Notes: generated by a model not told the origin, from the sequence alone. A stretch of 64,000 bases of DNA from Fistulifera solaris (GCA_030295235.1 AP026173.1:434001-498000); one strand, 5' to 3'. Shown: positions 32,987-44,661, counted from the stretch's first letter. Program-made: numbers and translations.

Positions 32987-34407
32987 ATGGTGAAGAAGGG
33001 AAAGAAAGACGCCGAAGATCTCGGAGCTATGCGCGCAGCTCGCTTCGGCCGAGTCAAAAATACTCTGTCAATGGGATTTGGTGAGTTTCTATAAATCGCC
33101 CGTCGCGTCTGTTGAATACTGTAGCTCATTTCTTTCGTCTTTCCTGCAGTCGGTCTTCCTAATGTCGGAAAATCCAGTCTCACCAATCTCTTGGCCGGCG
33201 CCAATCACGCCGAAGCCGCCAATTATCCTTTCTGTACCATTGACCCCAATGTGGTGCAGTGCGTCGTACCCGATCAGAAATTCCGTTACTTGGTGGATGT
33301 TTGGAAACCACCCTCGGTTGTGCCCGCCATGCTCAAAGTCACCGATATTGCGGGATTGATTCGGGGCGCCAGTGAAGGAGCCGGTTTGGGAAACGCCTTT
33401 TGTCGCACATTGCGGCCGTCGATGGGATCTTTCACTTAATTCGGGCCTTTGAGAGTGATGAAGTCATTCACGTCGATGATTCCGTCGATCCCGTCCGAGA
33501 CTTGGAAACCATTCAGGGTGAATTGTGTGCGAAAGACAAGGAAACACTCACCAAAGTGATGGAAAAAGAAAAGGAACGCGTGCGCAAAGAGAAGGGGCTA
33601 TCCCGTTCCGCCGATGTTCCCTTGGCCGAAAGCTTTCTGGAGGCCTATGCCAAGTGTGAAAAGCTCATCAATGACAACATTCCGGTGCAAACACATGAAG
33701 ATTTTTCGATGGCCGAAGTGGAATGCATCAAAGATTGGGGTCTCATTACCACCAAGCCGATGATTTATGTAGTCAACTTGTCACAGAAAAACTTTATCCG
33801 CAAAGGCAGCAAATTCCTTCCCAAAATCAATCAATGGGTCAAAGAACATGGCGGTGGTCAAATCATTCCCGTCTCGTGTGAGTTTGAAGAAACATTGCAA
33901 GGTATGCAGGATGACCACGCACAACAAAAAGGTACGTCGGCTGGTTCTTGACACAAACTTTTCGTGGATTGGTTCTTACAAAACACTGCTATTTGGAAAG
34001 CCTTCTTGCAACAGTGCACAGAAGAGGCCGAAGCGGCCGGTTTAAAAGGTCCGCAAGCCGAAGTCAAATCCATGATTCCGCGTTTGATCCGCGCTGGCCG
34101 ACAAGCACTTTGCTTGCAATCGTTTTACACGGCCGGCCCCAAGGAGGTCCGCGCCTGGACCATTATGCAAGGAACACTGGCACCCCAAGCGGCCGGTGTC
34201 ATTCACACGGACTTTGAACGCGGCTTTATTAAAGCCGAAGTCTGTGCCTTTGATGACTTTAAGGCATTGCATCAGGGACAGGCGAGTATGGCCAAAATAA
34301 AGGAAGCGGGCAAATACCGACAAGAAGGCAAGACGTATGCCATGCAAGAAGGTGATATTGTCGTGTTTATGCACAATGTGACTACAGCGAAAAGAAATAA
34401 TAATTAA
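32987..34407 (+). CDS. OLA1: Obg-like ATPase OLA1 (YchF family)
   Basis: Three exons, 32987-33080, 33150-33931 and 34001-34407 (introns 69 and 69 nt), 427 aa. G1 is [12 protein letters not shown] (residues about 33-45) and G3 is [19 protein letters not shown]; the G4-like motif reads NLSQ in [10 protein letters not shown], where human OLA1 has NMSE and the bacterial form NxxE. The coiled-coil insert follows G3 and the C-terminal TGS domain contains [21 protein letters not shown] and HTDFERGFI, all conserved. YchF/OLA1 hydrolyses ATP as well as GTP and acts at the ribosome and in stress control. One frame break near 33400 (TTTT run before LSHIAAVDG) needs one T. The acceptor at 34000 is chosen because it restores QQKAFLQQC in frame. 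Confidence 0.9.
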
Positions 34408-34656
34408 ATGACTAAAAATTTGGGTTTACAAATTAGATGGGTTTCCTCTATCGTCTTGCACACGTTCGCGTTTTAACACCATTGGCAAATATACGTATTG
34501 AATTCGATCTTCGAGAGTAGACGCTCAATGATTGATATCTTTCATCTTCTTGAAGATGCGATCCTTGTGCTCTAAGAAAAGTGGAAGCTTGTCTCGCATC
34601 GCAACCACGTGTCCTACTTGAGAAATAAGCACCATCTCCTTTTGATCTTACTCGAA

Positions 34657-35061
34657 TCAATCCGCTTGAATACGAAAAGCCCATCGATACAATCGCCGAT
34701 ACCACACATTCTTTCGTTCTCGTTCCAGTCGTCGTTCTTCTAATATCTCGTGCGGTCGTTTGATCCGTTTCGTATTATCAAAATCCGTCTGAACAATTTT
34801 GTTCAATCGATCCATCATTTCGTCGTGTTCGGTTTGGAGGGCGGCTTGCCGCAACGATTGAGATGTTTTTCCTTGCGCCGCTTCCATTTCTTTTAATTTT
34901 CCCTGCAAAGCGCGACTGACCACCCACGCGCCCAGGATGGAAAAGAGAACAAACGGCAGTCCGGCACGTATCATCTCGTTCGTATTGCTGCGTCGATCGG
35001 AAAACCGACGAATCATCTGTCGGTGAGTATATTGTTGTAAGGCGCGTTTGACGAATAGCAT
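34657..35061 (-). CDS. COX16: COX16-like cytochrome c oxidase assembly protein
   Basis: A 134-aa protein. MIRAGLPFVLFSILGAWVVS is the single membrane span with the RxGLPF motif typical of COX16, followed by a charged helical tail (ERRLERERKNVWYRRLYRW). COX16 helps assemble Cox1/Cox2 in the mitochondrial inner membrane. The basic N-terminus (MLFVKRALQQYTHRQMIRRF) fits mitochondrial import. The start at 35061 is the first ATG in frame. Confidence 0.75.
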   Translation of the reverse strand: MLFVKRALQQYTHRQMIRRFSDRRSNTNEMIRAGLPFVLFSILGAWVVSRALQGKLKEMEAAQGKTSQSLRQAALQTEHDEMMDRLNKIVQTDFDNTKRIKRPHEILEERRLERERKNVWYRRLYRWAFRIQAD

Positions 35062-35606
35062 TCTTCCTTTCTGTATGAGGCAACTACTAAATGACAATCA
35101 CTGTTATTCCTTGGTTAGTTCTCTGTTTTCTATTCTCCGTATCATCTTTCGTCAATCAATAAACGACGACGAATGATGTGTACTCCGTACAGGTATGAGA
35201 AAGGGTTCGAAGTTCGAACTGCGTGAAGCGGAATAATCGGCGGACGGACGGACGCTCGATTTCGTGCGTACGGCGTACGTTGGGCGGCAAAAGATTTCTC
35301 CAACTATGATAGTTCAAGTAGAGAGTGAGAGTTATCTCGTGGCGTAACAGCGTCGTACTCATTTGGTTTGAACACACTTTAAATACCGATGACTTCCCAT
35401 TCTAGATCATTGTGCTTCCTGCAATGATGAGTTGTTGTCATGATGTTGTTTTATCATGCGTTGCATGCACCTCTTCAAGGCGTTTTGACTTTCAACTGGC
35501 TTCGGAAGGTTTGATTCTTCATTCTAGGAGTCAACGAGAAAAACATATATTGGGTGAATGATCGTTGGGGAGGGAACTTTTGAAGTTGACGCAATAATAT
35601 CCGCAA
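35062..35606. other. Divergent promoter region COX16 / repeat protein
   Basis: About 545 bases between divergent genes. No gene seen. Contains GACGGACGGACG tandem units near 35243-35254. Confidence 0.45.
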
Positions 35607-38295
35607 ATGATCCGGTCCAACATTGCTCTAGCAGTATTTCTGTTACTCTCCGGATGTAGTGATGCCTTGACAATTCCGGGAGGACGATCCGTGCGATCTT
35701 CATTCGTTCGTCAATCGGTTATGTTAGCGGCGGAACCGAAAAAAACGAAATCGATATCGCCGCGGTGCAGAAAGAAGCCGATGATGCTCTCAAGGCTGCG
35801 GAAGCCGCCCTGTCGAAAGGAAATAATGACAAGCCTCCAACACCCCCCACGCCCCCACGGCCCGTACAATTAGACCCCAAAGTCGTCGCCGCGACGAAAG
35901 CCTTTCAAAAAGCCGCAGCCGAATTTCAAGTCGAAGCCGTCGCGGCCGCCGTCGGTGCCGCGGCCGTGGGTGGAACCCTCGGTTTGACGTTGTTGGTGCA
36001 ATATCCTTCCATTACGGCCTCTGTCGATCCTCTGTACCGCCCTTGGCGGGGGCAACCTTGTTAGCGGGATCCGCCTTGGCCGTCGGCTTGCAAGATTCGC
36101 AACCGGGCCGGATTGTGCGCAATGTGCTCGGCAAACCAACCAAGGCCATTGGCACCGGTATTGCAAAATCCATCAAAAATTCGATCGATCGAACCGTAGA
36201 TCGTGTTGTTTCGTTCCCGGGATACGTCGCGGAGGAAACAAAGAAGAAGGTGACGACGACGGTCCAAGAAATCGAGTCGGATATTAAAGCATTTCCGAAA
36301 AAAGTCTCGGAAGCGGCTCTCGATGCTGCCGAAGACTTGAAGGAAGAGATCATTGCCACTCCGGGACGCATTGTGGAAGGAACGAAAGAAAGTGTACGTA
36401 AAACGGTGGAAGGAACCAAACAGGCAGTGCAACAGAAAACTAAGGAAACACAGGAGAAGATTGTGAAAAGTGTGGAGGAAGTGGTGGCCATTCCTACCAA
36501 AACAGTCGAAAGCATTGCTTCATTACTAGAAGGAGGTGAAAAGCGTGATCCGGAAGTCCCGAAACCGCCGAAATTACCACCACCGGAAGAGGCCATTCGG
36601 CAGGGAAGCAATCAAGTGCAACTTCCACGCTTGGCCGTACCCAAGCTGAGTACTTCTCCTGCTCCGCCCAAAGTTCAGCCGCCTGCTCCGAAAGCGGCGC
36701 CCAAACTGGATGCGCCCAAGATCGAGATCCCCAAAGTAGAAATACCAAAGATTGAGATTCCCAAGGTGGAAATCCCCAAAGTAGAAATTCCCAAAGTCGA
36801 AGTACCCCGTGTCGACCTTCCCAAACTGGATCTTCCCAAAGTGAAAGCACCGGAGGAAACAAAACCAGTTGCTAAGAAACCAGCCAAGAAAAAAGAAATC
36901 TGTTAACGAAGGAGCACAAGTCACGGCTTCGGTCAAAGCCCTCATGGCAGAATTGTCTGCTGAGAAGGTTACACCTGCCGTTGCGAAAACAGACAATACC
37001 GTAGCAGAACGTCGTCGTGCGGAAGAACAGGCTGAAAAGGCAAGATTAGAGCAAAAACAAAAGCAAGAACAGTTAAATGCCCAGAAAGCTGCCGAACGTG
37101 CCAAGGCTGCGGAGCAGCAACGTCAGCAGCAAGAAGAACGCAAGAGACAGCAAGAAGCTCAACAAGCTGAAAAGGCCCGACTTGCCATGGAGCAGAAACA
37201 GAGGCAAGAACAGGCCATCGCTCAAAAAGCAGCAGAACGAGCCAAAGCATTGGAACTCCAGCGCCAAAAACAGGAAGAGCGCAGAAGACAGCAAGAAGCA
37301 AAGCAAGCAGAGACGGAAGCTAAGCGTGCTGCTCAGCAGGCTCGTCAAGAGGAGCAGAATCGCAAGGCGGAACAGCAGCGCGCCGAGCAAGCTGAGAAAC
37401 GACGAGCTGCAGCGGAAGCGGCTCGTCTAGAGGCTGAGCGTCGACAGCAAGAACAAGCACGTCTTCGTGAAGAAAAACTAAAAGCTAGTCAGCAAAGGAA
37501 AAGCCACAAGCAGTCGCGACTGCACCGCGGCCCAGTTTCTTGCTTGGTACTTCTAGTCAAAGAGCATCTGCCGCAGCACCCCGTGGAGTGCCAACTATTG
37601 CATACTGGCGGAAACGCGCCGACAACGGTATCTCAGGAAAGATCTACGGATCGCCCAATTTTAAGGACGGGGAACGCGTGGAAACATCCGCAATCACGTT
37701 TGGGCAAATAGAGAACGGATATGTGGTTAAGACGAGCAGCGGTTCTCGTTACTTCCTCAGCAGCACCCCACCTGCACCTGGCAAAGCTGAAAAGGCTCTT
37801 GAATCCGCAAAGCCTGGGGCTACCATAAACTTGAGTAATATATTTAGCGGCAGTGCAAATGATGCCCAGGCACAGAAGGCAAAGCCACGGTCCACTCAAG
37901 CTAGCCCACAGCCCAGTACGACATTCTCTCTGTTTGGAAGCAGTGGAACAGTAACCGTAACGCCGCCGAAGAAAGAATCCGTTTCCAAATCAGTTAGTGT
38001 GAAAGCCGACAGTCCACCCCGTGCCACGTTTTCTTTGTTTGGGCTTGGTCAGGCAGATCCAGAAAGTGCACCTACGGTAAGTAAAGTTACGAAAAGCAAA
38101 CCCCGCGCCCCGCGCGGCGTGCCGACCCTAAAAAATTGGAGAAAAAATGGAGACAAATCCGTCACGGGGAACATCTCGGGTTCACCCAATTTTAAAGAAA
38201 ATGAAAAAGTGACAACAAGCCCTATTGTCAAGGGCAACATCGCTGCAGGAGAAGTTGTGACCACAGGAAGCGGATCGCGCTACTTTCTGAACTAG
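35607..38295 (+). CDS. Long secretory repeat/coiled-coil protein with two C-terminal RGVPT...GSRYFL modules
   Basis: About 896 aa when four single-base breaks are allowed for: near 35745 (A7, one missing), 36045 (CCC, one missing), 36893 (A6, one extra) and 37495 (AAAA, one missing). Order: signal peptide (MIRSNIALAVFLLLSGCSDA); Ala-rich hydrophobic segment; amphipathic Lys/Glu-rich segment; Pro-rich block of KIEIPKVEIP repeats (about residues 370-415) in which PK recurs every five residues; a 200-residue Gln/Lys/Glu/Ala coiled coil; and two copies of a 60-residue module starting APRGVPT and ending SGSRYFL, at about 650-715 and 830-896. Family unknown to me, though the terminal module looks like a domain. 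A cell-wall or plastid-envelope structural role is inference. Confidence 0.65.
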
Positions 38296-39162
38296 AAAAG
38301 ATTTTACGGTTCATCGAACGATCCGGTCTTTCTAGTGTGGTGCTACTGATTGTCAACAGTTTTAACCACGAGAATGCCAAAATAGAATTATTCCGCAATC
38401 CAAAGCATAATCATAATGCCAAGTTAGTGAAGTTTGTGTTTAATTTGTTATAATTTGAATTTCGTTTCACTAGTTCATTGCAAACACCTCAGAGCTTCGG
38501 AAGTGTTATGCTCCCAGCTATGCTAGAGTTATTCGACCCCCTCATCAACATCCCCCCTCGAAATTCCTCGTAAGTCGGGACCGTAGGTTATTAGTTATTA
38601 GTTTGTAACCAGAGCTGCTCCAGGTCCCGAAGACGAATACCAGTACCAGGGACGAATGAATAAACAGAATGTTTTCACTCATCCTCCAGCCGCAAGTCAC
38701 CTTGGATCTTTGAAGCATCACTCATCATTCTCATTCGGACTTACGGCTTCGAACTCTGCCGGCAAAGTAAAATTGATTTACTGTATGGAACAACTGTACT
38801 TGATTATTTCCGATTTCAGAATGACCTCGTCATTCCAGATTACAATCTGCGGAATTTAGAGCACGAACATAGATAACGGCGTATCACTACGACCGTTAGC
38901 GGATTGTCGGTGTCCGATGCTAGTACGGTATCTACTTAAAGCTTGACAGTAATGTATTCTTTATCACCGGCCGAAACTCCAACGAACAGGGAAAATTGCG
39001 AAGGATTTAAAGACGGGATTGCCTTTCCTCTTGGAAGTTTGATTAGGACGAAAACTCGAATAACACCGTCCTTCATAAATAAAACATTTTAGTCGACATA
39101 AATTAAAGAACGACCAAAGCATTCATTAGCTAGGGAATCAATTGATAAAACATACGCATACT
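38296..39162. other. Gene-free stretch
   Basis: About 870 bases with short uninformative frames only (for example 38656-38859). TTATTAG repeats near 38588-38601. Confidence 0.45.
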
Positions 39163-39661
39163 ATGGGATTTACACCGCCAACATTTGTTTCTCTCCAGCG
39201 ACAACACTCCAGGCGAAAGCGCGTAGCCTTTTCCGCCCAGAACGAGACGATTTATGTTCCATCTTTTGTCACCTCCTTCTTTCCCAACGAGGAGGAAGCA
39301 AGCTCGAGAAAGTCCGATTTATGGTACCGACCAGCCGACTTGGCTGGATTCCGTGAAGAAGCCCGCAGCTTATGCCGTCGATGTCCGAGCCTGCTCTCCC
39401 AAGAAAGCTTACGCGGCTTGGAACAGCGACTTTGCCCGGAACGCAAACGTCGCAAATATGTATCCAACCGATGCATAGTGCATGCTTCCAAAAAGAGGGA
39501 CGCGGACGACTTGGCGGCCCTTTGCCGAAAAGATCAATGAGTGGTCTACCGAGCTGGCCGTGATCGAAGGTGCTCGAGATTTTGACCGCGCCTGGCGTGA
39601 CGAACGCAAGCGCCTTATCGAGACGGATCGCTCTCGTTGTGTCCGACAACGACTTTCATGA
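39163..39661 (+). CDS. Diatom-type orphan, VAFSAQNETIYVPSF family
   Basis: About 165 aa. The pattern is a basic start, then RVAFSAQNETIYVPS, DLWYRPADLAGFREEAR, RGLEQRLCPERKRRK and an Ala/Arg-rich helical tail (LAVIEGARDFDRAWRDERK). I recall short proteins with this order (a strand with a V-x-F core, WY, F-x-x-E-A, RGLE) as abundant in diatoms, without a known function. An extra A in an AAAA run near 39530 breaks the frame between LCRK and INEWSTEL; TGA at 39659-39661 ends the joined frame. No signal peptide or membrane span. Confidence 0.6.
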
Positions 39662-40259
39662 GATTGGTATGCAATTTTCTCATCCACGATTTCGTCGGTG
39701 GCAATCAGATAATCTTTTGCAACAGGTTCACGAACCGTAGCCATCGCTCTTTGTACACACATGCATATAAACAGCTCGCAAACCTTTATTTGATAAACGC
39801 TGGTTGTCAATTCGAATGCACTTTTAAAGTGCGGAATATTTGTTAGGCTAAGAGATTCTTTTCCCTTTCTCGGTATCGTGACCGTGACTGGGTCACGTGT
39901 CCCGAGTGTACAGGAACTTGTGGAACAACTCTGTCACAAGGGTACCTGAGGATGGACATAGTGAGTACCGGTTCCGCTATCTCGCCATAAAAAATGAAAC
40001 GGTTCTTTTTCATCGATCATCGATCATCGTCATCGGCAGCTCCATCGTCCATCGTGCCTGTAGTAATCATAACTGCCATTATCTACCGGTAGTTTAGACT
40101 CTATTGTTCTGTTTTTATCAACAGAACATCTCTAGCATCAAAGTAAAGAAATAAGTGGCTTTGTAAGGTTGCGTCATTCCAAGGAATCACACATTTCTTC
40201 TCACTCAAGCCAATTGCCCCTCGACCACCACATCACCAAACACATTACTCGACAAAGAG
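39662..40259. other. Gene-free stretch before gamma-TMT
   Basis: About 600 bases without a gene. Includes tandem CATCGATCATCGATCATCG near 40012-40030 and TACCGGTA near 40085. Confidence 0.45.
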
Positions 40260-41327
40260 ATGTTCAAAGCCACACTCACCATTGCGTGGATCACATGTGT
40301 CACGCAGGCATGGATCGTACCCCGTCCACAGAACCGCCACAGCACACAACTGCAAGTGGCTGCCAAAATCGGACGTGGCGTCCAACGCGTCAAAGATTCC
40401 TTGACTTCCGCCGAACGCAGTCGCGAAGATTTGAAGATTGGGATTGCCGGTTTCTACGATCGGAGCACCAAGTTGTGGGAGGAAGTGTGGGGTGATCATT
40501 TACATCACGGCTATTACGTTCCGGCCGATCGTACGGATCACAAACAGGCACAAATTGATATGATTGATGAAGTGCTGAAGTGGGCCGGTGTCGATCAAGC
40601 GACGCGTGTCGTCGACGTGGGTTGCGGTATCGGTGGATCGAGTCGTCATATTGCTCGTAAATTTCCCGGTTGTCAAACCGAAGGTATTACTTTAAGTCCC
40701 TATCAAGCCGGACGAGGCAATGAATTGGCAGCGGAACAGGGATTGGCGGACCAGTGTCGGTTTCAAGTGGCCGATGCGTTGGATATGCCGTTTGCCGACG
40801 ATTCGTTTGACTTGATCTGGAGTCTCGAGTCAGGAGAGCACATGCCTGACAAAAAGCAGTTCATCAATGAACTCTTTCGTGTCTGCGAGCCGGGTGGACG
40901 TATTATAGTGGTGACCTGGTGCCATCGTGATTTGGAGCCCGGAGAGACCTCACTCACCAAATCAGAGGAAAAGTTACTCCGAAAAATAAATCGGGCGTAT
41001 TATCTTCCACAATGGTGCAGTGTAAAGGATTATGTTGATTTGATGGAAGCACAAGGGGCGACAGACGTGAAGAGGGATGATTGGTCGTATATTATTGCTC
41101 CATTTTGGAAAGCGGTAATCAAGTCTTCACTCAATTTGAAATCGGTCATTGGATTGCTTCGATCAGGTTTCAGCACCCAGCGCGGAGCTTATGCCATGTT
41201 CCTTATGCTGCGAGGCTACAAGAAGGGACTCATCAAGTTTGGTTGCCTAACTTGCACCAAACCATTGTCAAAAAAGACTGAAAAAACGGAATCACCATCC
41301 GTCGACAAGGATAGCGAGGTTCTTTAA
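40260..41327 (+). CDS. VTE4: Gamma-tocopherol methyltransferase
   Basis: Single exon, 355 aa. It converts gamma- to alpha-tocopherol using AdoMet, the last step of vitamin E synthesis in the plastid. After a presequence (MFKATLTIAWITCVTQAWIV, with AW at the import cleavage site instead of AF) come FYDRSTKLWEEVWGDHLHHG, motif I VVDVGCGIGGSSRH, ITLSPYQAGRGNELA, DSFDLIWSLESGEHMPDK and LFRVCEPGGRIIVVTWCHRD, all typical of gamma-TMT and related MPBQ-type methyltransferases. The hydrophobic C-terminal third (LNLKSVIGLLRSGFSTQRGA) fits membrane association. The frame is intact. Upstream ATG choice is supported by the signal peptide. Confidence 0.85.
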   Translation: MFKATLTIAWITCVTQAWIVPRPQNRHSTQLQVAAKIGRGVQRVKDSLTSAERSREDLKIGIAGFYDRSTKLWEEVWGDHLHHGYYVPADRTDHKQAQIDMIDEVLKWAGVDQATRVVDVGCGIGGSSRHIARKFPGCQTEGITLSPYQAGRGNELAAEQGLADQCRFQVADALDMPFADDSFDLIWSLESGEHMPDKKQFINELFRVCEPGGRIIVVTWCHRDLEPGETSLTKSEEKLLRKINRAYYLPQWCSVKDYVDLMEAQGATDVKRDDWSYIIAPFWKAVIKSSLNLKSVIGLLRSGFSTQRGAYAMFLMLRGYKKGLIKFGCLTCTKPLSKKTEKTESPSVDKDSEVL

Positions 41328-41396
41328 TTTCAAAGCATTTCTCCTATTCAGAGATTAACTTATCGTTGTATCATCTAGCTTTAGTCTAAACGAATT

Positions 41397-42636
41397 TCAT
41401 ATTCCTCCCCCGACGTAGAATTCCTTATGAAATTCGTATTGACGCATGTCTTCCTCTAGCCTTGCTTTCGTCAACACTTTGCCATTGTTGTCCAACCCAT
41501 GTCCCTGCATTTCGACACGGAAAAGTTCCCGTGGTGAAACATGCGGAAGCCCTTCGTCAAACAAAATCAACTCTCGTGGCTTTAACTCAATCCATTCTTC
41601 GTCATTGGTCAAAGGGGTAGTGGCCACGATACAAATTTGTCGGCTTCGAGATGTCTCGTCGTTGTTGAAATCATGCAAGAATGAAGACTTGTCGCATCCA
41701 TTCGTAGAATTTCCCGGTATCGATACAGTTACCGCATAGTCCTCATCCCCCAAACAGGTCGAACGAGAGCGTACCGTGTAATGGAGACCATTCCACGTCG
41801 AGGAACCCGGTCGTCTTCCGGGATAACTATACACCCACAACGCGTGTGGCCCACAAGCCAACAAGAAGTTCAAAATAGTCCCCTGCGGATCATATTCGAT
41901 AATTTCGTCGCACAAGGCACGGATACGATCGTGGAGGACCGGTAAACTTGGCATCGACCCCGTAAACTCGGCCCGCAACGAATTGAGAATGGCACAGAAA
42001 GCTTTCTCCGAGTCGGTGGTGCCGACCGGATAATACATGCGATCTCCCGGGATATTGCCGAGCCACGTATCGGGATGATCATCAAATAAGGGAATCTGTC
42101 CATTGTGACAGAAACTCCAATTTAGAGCCCACATTCTGATAAAGCGAGTGGATCGAGTCATTAGTACGGTGTAAATTCCTTTCGAGCAAACCAAGCACAT
42201 CATGAAACAACTTACTCTCGACAAAAGGGATGAACATTTGCCAAATCCACTTGCCCCGAGGTCGCATACCGTATATGTGCCAACACATTGCTGGCTTGAA
42301 TATTCTGTCGACCCAAAAATTGTGCCAAGGGACTCGTCGAAGCCGCTTCGACGTCATGAAATTGTCGGAGACCATTGTTGGCGTAATACACGAGACCCCA
42401 TCCATCGGCATGCACGTCGGTCGCACCACCTCGTTGACAAAAATCCGGCCACGACAAACCAAAATCGGTCGGTGCGGCACAATTCATTCCCAGCAGTTGG
42501 CAAAATAATAATGGATGGTTTCGTTTCGCCGGTCGTGACACGGAAAAGGCCTGGCCGGTTGGGAGCAGTGTCACAAGGATGACGCACAAGAAATCAACAA
42601 CTTTTCTTTTGCGCCCGAATTTCGTTGTCGCTTCAT
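41397..42636 (-). CDS. Class II glutamine amidotransferase (YafJ/DUG3-like) with N-terminal presequence
   Basis: Two exons, 42636-42216 and 42135-41397, joined over an 80-nt intron in phase 2 (HPFCRE to MWALNW); 386 aa. Ntn-hydrolase motifs: FCQLLGMN (the Cys is the equivalent of Cys2 in MCELLGM of YafJ), RGGATDVHADGWG, LAHIRYATSGQV, NVHPFCRE and SFCHNGQIPLF. Enzymes of this group (yeast DUG3) act on gamma-glutamyl bonds, for example in glutathione turnover. Unlike the bacterial form, the catalytic Cys is preceded by about 44 residues containing a hydrophobic signal (VVDFLCVILVTLLPTGQAF), so it can only become the N-terminal nucleophile after cleavage. One base is missing near 42603 (AAAA run), which restores the ATG at 42636. 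Divergent from the JmjC gene. Confidence 0.75.
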
Positions 42637-43010
42637 TCTTCTGTCTTGTTGTCCCTTGGAGTTTAGCTTGTCTTTTGTTTTAGGGAAAGTTATGCACCAT
42701 TATTGACTTGGGGTCGTCGGAATAAAAAGCGAACCGCGAAAAAACTTTTTCTTCTCCACGTCTCGCAAACGTGTCTTTTGTGCGCCGCGAATGACGCTAA
42801 GTGGCGTACCGGTACCTAAAAGTCTAGTTAACACGAATTGGGAATGCCTCAAAAACGGGACAGTACGTTTGTAAGTACAATGAAAAATTCCGCGACCCCT
42901 CGCGTCTTCGCACACGTTTCGCACACATCACGCATTCTTTCGTCCGTCGCCATTCATCCCTTCAACAAACCAATTAAACACCTTTTCTCTTGTTTCAGTG
43001 ATGCCGGGTC
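42637..43010. promoter_or_regulatory. Divergent promoter with likely 5'UTR intron
   Basis: A 374-nt region between divergent genes. A likely leader intron of the JmjC gene runs 42871-42998 (GTAAGT...TTTCAG, 128 nt), after a possible upstream ATG at 42843 that opens only nine codons before the donor. TACCGGTACC is near 42807-42816. Confidence 0.4.
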
Positions 43011-44205
43011 ATGTCCACCACCCAAGATTTGTTTTTATCACCCGATGAACGATACGATGTTTGGGTTGTCAAGGCGGCCGAACGTCCTCATCTTCTTGAA
43101 GTACATTCGGACGAAACAAAGAATGATGCCGATCCTCCCTTGACCGATGGCTGTGATATACCGGGTTGGCGCCACGAACAGTTGGGCTCGCAACATCATT
43201 TAGAAGTCATACTGGAATCCATCGGCCCCGGAAGTACGTTGCTGCGACGGGAAAGTATGCTTCCTGTAAATTCGAACAAAACACCGTGGGATGACTTGCG
43301 ACAACGACTGTTACAAGAACCGGTTCAAACACCCCAACGATTTGCTTACCAACAATTACAAGGAACATTGCATCCGGTCTTTGAAAGAGAAAATTTCCCC
43401 GCCATCATCGATGGCTGTACGGAATTTTGGCCCGCGATGGAAACCTGTCGGTTCCAAAATCTTTTGCAGAAATATGGTCACCTGGAATGGCGATTCTCCG
43501 ACACGCACGGAGAGACGATGCGCTTGGACACCTACCAGAAATATATAGCGAGTTTGGAAGGTCAGAGTGATGATGCCCCCTTGGCCATCTACGATTCACA
43601 GTTTCACCACGACGAACGTGCTGCTCTCCTGGACGAATACCAAGTGCCTTCCTGTTTTGATACCGATCTCTTTGAGTATTTGAGTGATGACGACGATGAC
43701 GATGAATCCTCACAGAGACCGCCCTATCGATGGATCTTGATCGGACCTTCGCGTTCGGGGACCGGTCTTCATGTGGATCCGGTCGGTACGCATGCGTGGG
43801 TCACTCTCGTGGAAGGCTGTAAACGCTGGATATTGTTTGCACCCGACACAGATCGGCGCATAATACATATGCAAGACCCTCAAATTCCTTCCTCCATATG
43901 GTTTCACAAATATTATCCCGACGTTTTGGAAACAAGTGGACGAGGAAGGGCGAATCACTTATGTGGAAGTTCTACAACGTCCCGGAGAGACTGTCTATGT
44001 GCCTGCAGGATGGCCTCATTTGGTCCTCAATTTGGATTTGTCGGTCGCCATTACTCATAACTATGCAACTGAATACCCTTCCATGGCTGCTCTGTGGAGC
44101 GAAATCAATGAGGCTGAACCTGCTTTGGCACGTCGTTTCCAGGCAGCCATTCGAAAGATGCGTCCGGACTTGCTTCATGATAACGCCTTGACCGCGCAGC
44201 TATGA
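43011..44205 (+). CDS. JmjC-domain Fe(II)/2-oxoglutarate dioxygenase, JMJD6-like
   Basis: About 397 aa. The JmjC core resembles JMJD6: RPPYRWILIGPSRSGTGLHV with the iron ligands in HVD, then GTHAWVTLVEGCKRWILFAP, QRPGETVYVPAGWPHLVLNL and the distal His in VAITHNYA. JMJD6 relatives hydroxylate lysine on splicing factors and histones. An acidic insert DDDDDDE lies before the core. One extra T in a TTTT run near 43924 breaks the frame between YYPDV and WKQVDEEG. The start at 43011 is the first ATG after the predicted leader intron; a stop lies four codons upstream in that frame. Confidence 0.85.
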
Positions 44206-44661
44206 AAATTTACTAATCGGTGTGCCAGTATACGTAGCACTCGCATCTAGAATCTACAAATAGAGACTACCTACCAATAAGACCCGAGACTTCTTTGCTT
44301 GTCGCCATAGTCAAGCGCTCTGTACTGTAAGCAAGGTAAGGATAACGGATACCAGATTCCAGATTCCCATCAAACAAAAACACGTCAGCCGTCCGTACCT
44401 TGTCCGTAGTGGTAGAGTTTAAGCACCTTTCGTAGCAGGATAGAAGTTAATTTTCTGAGGATTTCTTGTAGTAAAACAAAAAAGCACAGTTGAAGAACCC
44501 ACGGAATGTGGAGTAGGTCAGACTGTGAGGAAACAGGTGTCACAACAAAAACATCGAAAGAAGCGAGATCGCTGGTTCAACAACAACACATGCAAATGCA
44601 ATCGGGCCCGCTGCGAAGATACTTACAACTATCTGATACAATCAACACCATAATATTCACC
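44206..44661. other. Gene-free stretch
   Basis: About 456 bases, no gene; contains near-tandem CCAGATTCCAGATTCC at 44352-44367 and the leader of the next gene. Confidence 0.45.

Noticed and set aside
35206-35225. Possible tRNA T-arm-like word GGTTCGAAGTTCGAACT
   Set aside because: No acceptor stem, D-arm or anticodon arm can be folded around it; it is only a short inverted repeat.
37073-37390. Leu/Phe-rich minus-strand frames over the coiled coil
   Set aside because: They are antisense shadows of Gln/Lys/Glu-rich codons in the plus-strand protein.
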